Shown here: positions 34,147 to 39,621 of the stretch, piece by piece
Layout of the letters: each line of letters starts with the position of its first letter
Numbering within the stretch: the stretch's first letter is position 1
Source of the DNA: CAZDAM01 sp964503595
Lineage (GTDB): Bacteria > Muiribacteriota > UBA6191
Direction of reading: 5' to 3'
NCBI GenBank assembly: GCA_964503595.1
Contig: CAZDAM010000018.1
Coordinates: 1-39,621, forward strand
Length of the DNA: 39,621 nt
Notes under the pieces: generated by a model
Told to the model about the DNA's origin: nothing
Seen by the model: the letters and a program-made list of their open reading frames with translations, nothing else
Database searches by the model: none
Translations under genes and position numbers: made by a program

Positions 34147-34875
34147 ATGAAGAAAAGGTCCAAAGCTTACAGCAAAGCTCTGGCTCAGGTTGAGCCAGGA
34201 AAACTGTACTCCCTGAAGGAGGCAGTCGAGCTCGCCAAGCGGATTTCTTTCGCCAAATTTGACGAAACGATCCGTGTTAACGTAGCTCTCGGTGTGGACC
34301 CCAAACATGCTGATCAGAACGTGCGTGGAACAGTAGTTCTTCCTCACGGTACCGGTCGGGTGCAAAGGGTGCTTGCCATTGTCGCTGCTGACAAGGAGGA
34401 GGAGGCCAAAACTGCCGGCGCTGATATCGTTGGTGGCGAGGATCTTGTGGCCAAAATCAAGGCTGGCTGGCTGGATTTTGAAGTTGTGATCACCACACCG
34501 GACATGATGCGTCATGTGGGACAACTTGGTAAAATTCTGGGACCCAGGGGCATGATGCCGAACCCAAAGGTTGGCACTGTGACTCCGAATATTGCCCAGG
34601 CTGTTAAGGAAATTAAAGCCGGGCGCCTTGAGTATAAGGTCGACAAGTATGGCTTGATCCATCTCCCAGTTGGAAAGCGCTCCTTCAAGGAAAGTCAACT
34701 GTTCGAGAACGTCGCGGTCATCCTGGATGCCTTGATTAAAGCGAAGCCGTCGGCAGCTAAAGGCACCTATATGCAAGGTGTCACTGTTTCGCCGACGATG
34801 GGTCCTGGTATCAAGGTGGATCCCCAAGGGGTCCGCTCCGAAGTCGATTCGGTTCGTGGCTCGTTGCTGGCCTGA
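34147..34875 (+). CDS. rplA: 50S ribosomal protein L1
   Basis: 242 residues, close to the family length. Conserved blocks include DETIRVNVALGVDPKHADQN, LGKILGPRGMMPNPKVGTVT and VGKRSF. It forms the L1 stalk and in many bacteria represses its own operon by binding the mRNA. It begins seven bases after the rplK stop. Confidence 0.97.
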   Translation: MKKRSKAYSKALAQVEPGKLYSLKEAVELAKRISFAKFDETIRVNVALGVDPKHADQNVRGTVVLPHGTGRVQRVLAIVAADKEEEAKTAGADIVGGEDLVAKIKAGWLDFEVVITTPDMMRHVGQLGKILGPRGMMPNPKVGTVTPNIAQAVKEIKAGRLEYKVDKYGLIHLPVGKRSFKESQLFENVAVILDALIKAKPSAAKGTYMQGVTVSPTMGPGIKVDPQGVRSEVDSVRGSLLA

Positions 34876-34886
34876 GGGGGTTAACG

Positions 34887-35414
34887 ATGAACAGACAGGA
34901 AAAACATCAGCAGATTCAGGAGTTCAGTGAACTTTACGGAGCAACCAGCCTTCTGGTTGTTTTGGAAAATCGCGGACTCAATGCCGAGGAAACCACCCAG
35001 CTGAGAAGCCAGGTCTATCAGACCGGTGGAACTTTGAGAGTGTTCAAGAATACTTTCGTGGAAAAGGGTCTCGGTGAAAATTTACCGGAAGGACTGGGCG
35101 ATCATCTGGTTGGTCCAAACACCTTCCTGTTTGGTGGCGATAACTTTATTGAGGATCTCAAAGGTGTAGTGGAGTTTCAGAAAAAGCATAAGGAAAAACT
35201 TGTGCTCAAAGCAGGAACTCTGGACGGCCAGCTGCTCACAGATGAGCGTCTGAAAGTGCTGTCCACATTACCAGGCATTGATCAGATGCGTGCTCAGCTT
35301 CTGGGTACAATGATCGCTCCGGTAACGGGGCTGGTAACGGCACTTGCCGGAAACATCCGCAATTTTGTAAATGTTGTGAATGCCATTAAAGAAGAAAAGG
35401 AAAAAGCAAGCTGA
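34887..35414 (+). CDS. rplJ: 50S ribosomal protein L10
   Basis: 175 residues. The N-terminal rRNA-binding part (LVVLENRGLNAEETTQLRSQ, LRVFKNTFVEKGL) and the C-terminal helix that binds L7/L12 dimers (IRNFVNVVNAIKEEKEKAS) are clear. It lies 11 bases after rplA, so a long structured L10 leader is absent here; the 75-base gap is after the gene. Confidence 0.95.
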   Translation: MNRQEKHQQIQEFSELYGATSLLVVLENRGLNAEETTQLRSQVYQTGGTLRVFKNTFVEKGLGENLPEGLGDHLVGPNTFLFGGDNFIEDLKGVVEFQKKHKEKLVLKAGTLDGQLLTDERLKVLSTLPGIDQMRAQLLGTMIAPVTGLVTALAGNIRNFVNVVNAIKEEKEKAS

Positions 35415-35489
35415 GCAAACCCGCATTGCGGATAGCTGGCTGTTGAATATTGCTGGTTCCACTGGAATCACATAAGAAGGGATATTGAG

Positions 35490-35867
35490 ATGACGCAAGC
35501 TGAGCTGATTGAAGCGATCGAGAAAATGAGCGTTCTGGAGCTGTCCGAACTTGTAAAAGCTCTGGAAGACAAATTTGGTGTTTCTGCTGCTGCACCCGCT
35601 GCTGTTATGGCTATGCCGGCAGCTGGTAGTGCTGAAGGCGGAGCTGCTGCTGCTCAAACAGAATTTGATGTAATTCTGAAAGATGCCGGCGCTTCTAAAA
35701 TCAAAGTAATCAAGGTTGTTCGCGAAGCGACTGGCCTTGGTCTGAAAGAAGCCAAAGAGCTGGTTGACGGTGCTCCTAAAGCTGTAAAAGAAAAAATCAG
35801 CAAGGAAGATGCCGAGAAACTGAAAGAAGCTCTTGAAGCAGATGGCGCTGTTGTTGAAATCAAATAA
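35490..35867 (+). CDS. rplL: 50S ribosomal protein L7/L12
   Basis: 125 residues: an N-terminal dimerisation part (LIEAIEKMSVLELSELVKAL), the Ala/Gly-rich hinge (~35-52), and a C-terminal domain with KIKVIKVVREATGLGLKEAK and LVDGAPKAVKE that recruits translation factors. AGAAGGG lies upstream of the ATG. The separate leader suggests it may be produced in excess over L10. Confidence 0.97.
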   Translation: MTQAELIEAIEKMSVLELSELVKALEDKFGVSAAAPAAVMAMPAAGSAEGGAAAAQTEFDVILKDAGASKIKVIKVVREATGLGLKEAKELVDGAPKAVKEKISKEDAEKLKEALEADGAVVEIK

Positions 35868-35884
35868 TTTTCGATAACGGCATC

Positions 35885-35930
35885 AAATAGCATCGAAGCA
35901 TCGTTATGGTGCTTCGCTGCTATTTTTTTT
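35885..35930 (+). terminator. attenuator/terminator between rplL and rpoB
   Basis: An almost perfect stem of about 16 bases (35885-35900 with 35910-35925) is followed by eight T. Such partial terminators between rplL and rpoB are well known; they lower polymerase subunit synthesis relative to ribosomal proteins. Confidence 0.85.
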
Positions 35931-35959
35931 GCTTGGCTGAAATACCCGGTTTATATTGC

Positions 35960-35997
35960 CGAGTTCAGGCCTGCCCGCTGGGGGTGGACTGAACTCG
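35960..35997 (+). promoter_or_regulatory. second hairpin in the rpoB leader
   Basis: CGAGTTCAG (35960-35968) and CTGAACTCG (35989-35997) are perfect complements around a GC-rich 20-base loop, ending 21 bases before the rpoB ATG and just before its GAGG site. There is no T-tract. It may act in translation control or mRNA processing. Confidence 0.6.
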
Positions 35998-36018
35998 TAA
36001 GACAGTGAGGATAACTGA

Positions 36019-39000
36019 ATGGCCGACAGCAAGCGCATCTTTATCAATGATTGCGGAGAAGACCATTTTCACGTTCCCAACCTTCTGGAAATCCAGCTGG
36101 CCTCGTACTACGAGTTCATGCAGGGTGGGGCGTCAAAAGAAAAACGGAAACGGAGTGGATTGCAGGAAGTTTTCCTGGAAACCTTTCCGATCAAAGATTA
36201 CACCGATAACATCATCCTGGAGTTTCTGGATTATGATTTGGGTATGGCTGCACCCGACGGGTGCGTTTCCAAAGATCCGAAACATCCCCAGGCCTCCCTG
36301 ATGGAGGAGTCGGACCTCGAATGCGATAAGCAGTATTCCTATTATAAATTCGGCGAACGCTCCTTTCGGGTGAAGCATTCTCCTGAAGAATGTATTAAAA
36401 GAGAAACCACTTACAGTGTTCCGGTTAACATGAGAGTCCGCCTCATTAACAAAATGACCGGGGAAATCAAAGAACAGTCGATCTTTATCTGCAATATGCC
36501 GTTGATGACTCCCCGCGGAACTTTCATCATCAACGGAGCAGAGCGCGTTGTCGTTAGTCAGTTGCACCGCTCTCCGGGTGTATATTACGAATACAACAAG
36601 GCTAAGAAATTGTTTCAGTGTAAGGTTGTCCCGTATCGTGGCGCCTGGCTGGAATACGATCTTGACGTGATGAAAGATCTCTTCTATGTCAGAATTGATC
36701 GCAAGCGTAAGGTTCCAGTCACTCAGTTCTTAAGGGTTCTGGGCTTCTCTGAAGAAGTCATGAAGCAGGAACTGGATCACGGCGGTACCCTCAAATATAT
36801 TGAGAACACCCTGAAAATGGACAAGACGGAATCGGCTGAGAAGTCCCTTGAGGAAATTTATCGCAAACTGCGCCCTGGTGAGCCTTTTATTCCGGAAAAT
36901 GCCCGCAAGATGGTTGAAGAACTTTATGGAAGTTCCAAGCGTTATGATCTGGGCTCCGTAGGTCGCTACAAATTCAACCAGAAGATGAGTCTTCGGGAAA
37001 AACTGGTTGGCCAGCGTTCTATGGATGAAATCAGGCATCCGGCCACTGGCGAAGTGATTCTGAGTGCTGGTGAATTCATTCATGCCAAGGCTGTGGAGGC
37101 TCTGGAAGAGATTCGCATTGATGCGGTTCGCGTGGAAACCGTTGACGGTGTTGAACTGAGTATCCGCCGCCCCCGTATTTCCTTCCTGGTCAACATGGAT
37201 GCAGGAGAGGGGCTCTGCCAGTCTCTGCATGAAGGAATGCTGGTCTGTGGCGATATCAAGGACACAGAGACCGGAGAGTTGATTCTGGCCGATGGCGAAC
37301 CTCTGGACAATGAAACTATTTTCCGTCTGAATGAGCGTCGGGATTATCTGGAACAGTTCGATACAGATGTCTGGGAATATCAGGTTCCCTCAGGATATGT
37401 CTCTCTCTATAAGGGAGTGACTCTGGATGCGGAAGACATCCTGCATACCATGAAGTACATCATCGATCTTTCGGTTGGTGTTGGTTTTGTGGATGATATT
37501 GATCACCTTGGGCATCGTCGTGTTCGTCGCGTTGGTGAACTCCTCCAGAATACCTTCCGTTCGGCATTCAGCAGAATGGAGAGGGTGATCAAGGAAAGAA
37601 TGACGATTCAGGATGCCAACTCCCTTTCTCCTCACCAGCTTATCAATAACAAACCCGTGAATTCTGCCATTGATGAATTCTTCAGTTCATCCCAGCTTTC
37701 CCAGTTCATGGATCAGGTGAATCCTCTGGCCGAACTGACTCATAAGCGCCGTCTGTCTGCTCTTGGACCTGGTGGTCTGAAGAGAGAGCGAGCGGGCTTT
37801 GAAGTTCGTGACGTGCATCCAACTCACTTTGGAAGGATCTGCCCGATTGAAACTCCTGAGGGTCCGAATGCCGGTCTGATCGGTTCCATGGCGATTAATG
37901 CCAAAATTGATAAATATGGCTTTCTGATTACTCCTCTTCGCGAATACTACGTAGGAAAGCCAGGAGAGCGTGTCCGCTATCTGGATGCTCTTCAGGAAGA
38001 GAAGTTTAAGGTTGTAACCTACAATCTGGGACTCTACACAGGTCAGAGAGACTCTAGTGAAGTTCTTCCTGTAAAGCAGTATGTGGAAGGGGAGCAGGAC
38101 TTCAACATGCTGCCTGCTGACATGGGTGAACTGATTCACATTTCACCCCTGCAGATGATTTCTGTGGCAGCCTCTCTGATTCCGTTCATTGAGCATGATG
38201 ATGCCAACCGTGCTCTGATGGGTACGAACATGCAGCGTCAGGCCGTGCCTCTGATTCGTACAGAAGCTCCTGTAGTTGGTACGGGCATGGAAAAATACGT
38301 GGCTCACAATTCAGGTCTCTGTATCCGCTCCAAATTTGATGGAGAGGTTGTGTCCGTAGATGCCAGAGAAGTCCTTGTTCGTCGTGTGAAACGCGAGGAC
38401 AATCTGCGAACCTTTGGTCCCGACAGCTATATTCATGCCTTGGGCTATGAAGTGGTTGAGGATATCAAGGATGCTTCCGGCCGGATTCTCTTCAAGAAGG
38501 GACATGAACTGGGCGAGAAAGACATCCGGGTTCTTTTCGATAAATGCGAAGGGGACATCGAAGTCTATAAAGTCCGTGAGGATCGTTATGAACTGAGCAA
38601 GTTCATCCGCTCCAATCAGGGAACCTGCTTCAATCAGAAGCCGGTTGTACATCTTGGCGAGAAAATCTCCGCTGGAGATGTGATTGCCGACGGTCCCTCC
38701 ATTGATCATGGAGAGCTTTCTCTGGGGCGCAATATCCTCTGTGCTTTCATGCCATTCCGTGGCTATAACTTTGAGGATGCCATCGTTCTTTCCGAGCGTC
38801 TGGTGCATCAGGATGTGTTCACCTCGGTTCACATTACCAATCTGGAGTGTGAGGCCCGTGAAACCAAACTGGGTCCCGAAGAAATTACCCGGGATATTCC
38901 CAATGTGGGCGAAGAACTGCTGAAAAACCTGGATGAAGACGGCATCATCATGATTGGTGCTGAAGTGAAACCAGGGGATATTCTGGTTGGTAAAATCACC

Positions 39001-39621
39001 CCCAAAGGTGAGACCGAGCTGACGGCGGAAGATAAACTTCTTCGGGCAATTTTCGGTGAAAAAGCCCGTGAAGTACGCAATACTTCCCTGACCGTTCCTC
39101 ACGGGGAGCGTGGCAAGGTGATTGATGTTGTGGTTTTTGATCGCGAGAAAAACGACGATCTGAACTATGGCGTGAACAAACTGGTCCGGGTTTTTCTGGC
39201 TCAGAAACGTGTCATCTCCGAAGGGGATAAAATGGCCGGTCGCCACGGAAACAAAGGGGTGATCTCCAAGATTTTCCCGGTCCGTGACATGCCATTCCTT
39301 GAAGACGGAACTCCTCTGGATATCATCCTGAATCCACTGGGTGTACCTTCCCGTATGAACCTGGGTCAGGTCCTTGAGACTCATCTGGGCTGGGCTGGTC
39401 GCAAACTGGGTGAAACTTATGCGACCTCCGCTTTCAATACGGACAATTCGGTGACTAATGAAAACTTCATCTTCAGGAAGCTGGAACAGGCCGGGCTGCC
39501 CGGTGATGGCATGGCCACCCTCTATGATGGGGAAACCGGGGAAGCTTACTCCGCCCGCATCATGGTCGGGGTAATGTACATGCTCAAGCTGATTCACCTT
39601 GTTGAGGATAAGATTCACGCC
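36019..39621 (+). CDS. rpoB: DNA-directed RNA polymerase beta subunit, 3' end missing
   Basis: The frame is open from the ATG at 36019 to the window end (1201 codons) with GAGG eight bases upstream. Landmarks are NVPN-type start (HVPNLLEIQLASYYEF), FIINGAERVVVSQLHRSPG, the rifampicin region SQLSQFMDQVNPLAELTHK then RLSALGPGG, FEVRDVHPTHFGRICPIETP, MPFRGYNFEDAIVLSERLV, MAGRHGNKGVIS and LKLIHLVEDKIHA at the edge. About 100 residues are probably missing. At the usual resistance sites (Asp of MDQ, His of THK, Ser of LSALG) the sensitive residues are present, so rifampicin sensitivity is expected. Useful for placing the organism. Confidence 0.97.
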   Translation, partial: MADSKRIFINDCGEDHFHVPNLLEIQLASYYEFMQGGASKEKRKRSGLQEVFLETFPIKDYTDNIILEFLDYDLGMAAPDGCVSKDPKHPQASLMEESDLECDKQYSYYKFGERSFRVKHSPEECIKRETTYSVPVNMRVRLINKMTGEIKEQSIFICNMPLMTPRGTFIINGAERVVVSQLHRSPGVYYEYNKAKKLFQCKVVPYRGAWLEYDLDVMKDLFYVRIDRKRKVPVTQFLRVLGFSEEVMKQELDHGGTLKYIENTLKMDKTESAEKSLEEIYRKLRPGEPFIPENARKMVEELYGSSKRYDLGSVGRYKFNQKMSLREKLVGQRSMDEIRHPATGEVILSAGEFIHAKAVEALEEIRIDAVRVETVDGVELSIRRPRISFLVNMDAGEGLCQSLHEGMLVCGDIKDTETGELILADGEPLDNETIFRLNERRDYLEQFDTDVWEYQVPSGYVSLYKGVTLDAEDILHTMKYIIDLSVGVGFVDDIDHLGHRRVRRVGELLQNTFRSAFSRMERVIKERMTIQDANSLSPHQLINNKPVNSAIDEFFSSSQLSQFMDQVNPLAELTHKRRLSALGPGGLKRERAGFEVRDVHPTHFGRICPIETPEGPNAGLIGSMAINAKIDKYGFLITPLREYYVGKPGERVRYLDALQEEKFKVVTYNLGLYTGQRDSSEVLPVKQYVEGEQDFNMLPADMGELIHISPLQMISVAASLIPFIEHDDANRALMGTNMQRQAVPLIRTEAPVVGTGMEKYVAHNSGLCIRSKFDGEVVSVDAREVLVRRVKREDNLRTFGPDSYIHALGYEVVEDIKDASGRILFKKGHELGEKDIRVLFDKCEGDIEVYKVREDRYELSKFIRSNQGTCFNQKPVVHLGEKISAGDVIADGPSIDHGELSLGRNILCAFMPFRGYNFEDAIVLSERLVHQDVFTSVHITNLECEARETKLGPEEITRDIPNVGEELLKNLDEDGIIMIGAEVKPGDILVGKITPKGETELTAEDKLLRAIFGEKAREVRNTSLTVPHGERGKVIDVVVFDREKNDDLNYGVNKLVRVFLAQKRVISEGDKMAGRHGNKGVISKIFPVRDMPFLEDGTPLDIILNPLGVPSRMNLGQVLETHLGWAGRKLGETYATSAFNTDNSVTNENFIFRKLEQAGLPGDGMATLYDGETGEAYSARIMVGVMYMLKLIHLVEDKIHA

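Noticed and set aside
38311..39618. 435-codon open frame on the minus strand
   Set aside because: Antisense to rpoB; the rpoB frame is certain and this one has no protein features.
1..39621. CRISPR array, rRNA, or riboswitch
   Set aside because: No regularly spaced repeats, no rRNA motifs and no riboswitch core recognised on reading both strands; a covariance-model scan would be needed to exclude riboswitches.

Overview
The window looks like a chromosome segment of a diderm bacterium of moderate GC. Evidence for an outer membrane includes an SLH-domain porin, a PorV/FadL-like outer-membrane protein, several lipoproteins and type IV pilus parts. The mix of SLH porin, zinc-ribbon/coiled-coil proteins, pseudopilins and a metallophosphatase-multihaem protein suggests an uncultured candidate phylum (Riflebacteria/Ozemobacteria-like is my guess). 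I cannot place it firmly without a tree; the nearly complete rpoB would do that. No CRISPR array, intact insertion sequence or prophage was seen.

Layout. 1-1260: the 3' part of a cysteine-rich secreted-looking protein, then a decayed reverse-transcriptase fragment. 1267-4242: a 991-residue periplasmic fusion of a metallophosphatase-like domain, four CxxCH haem sites and three thioredoxin-like domains, ending at a good terminator. 4615-9398: three pseudopilin/pilus-assembly genes, the first divergent from the other two, then a permease, a secreted protein and a VanZ-like protein packed end to end. 9448-16230: a run of surface genes (SLH porin, two lipoproteins, a PorV-like protein, a single-pass protein with a pilin-like tail, a small SpoVG-like protein). 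16172-21071: a zinc-ribbon membrane protein, an acyl-CoA synthetase-like enzyme, a TPR protein and an Rpn-family nuclease.

21186-31124 is read entirely on the minus strand: carD, ispE, dxr, ispF, dxs, a GrpE-like/zinc-ribbon/TPR protein, pilT and three poorly known genes, mostly with 4-base overlaps. It holds four of the seven MEP isoprenoid enzymes. Good promoter matches precede carD and dxr, and a terminator-like hairpin lies between carD and ispE.

31373-39621 runs on the plus strand: a secreted protein, then the conserved block rpmG, tRNA-Trp, secE, nusG, rplK, rplA, rplJ, rplL and rpoB (cut by the window end). A promoter lies before rpmG and an attenuator-like terminator between rplL and rpoB.

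The best candidates for something undescribed are the haem-thioredoxin fusion, the GrpE-zinc-ribbon-TPR protein overlapping dxs, and the surface operon at 9448-16230.
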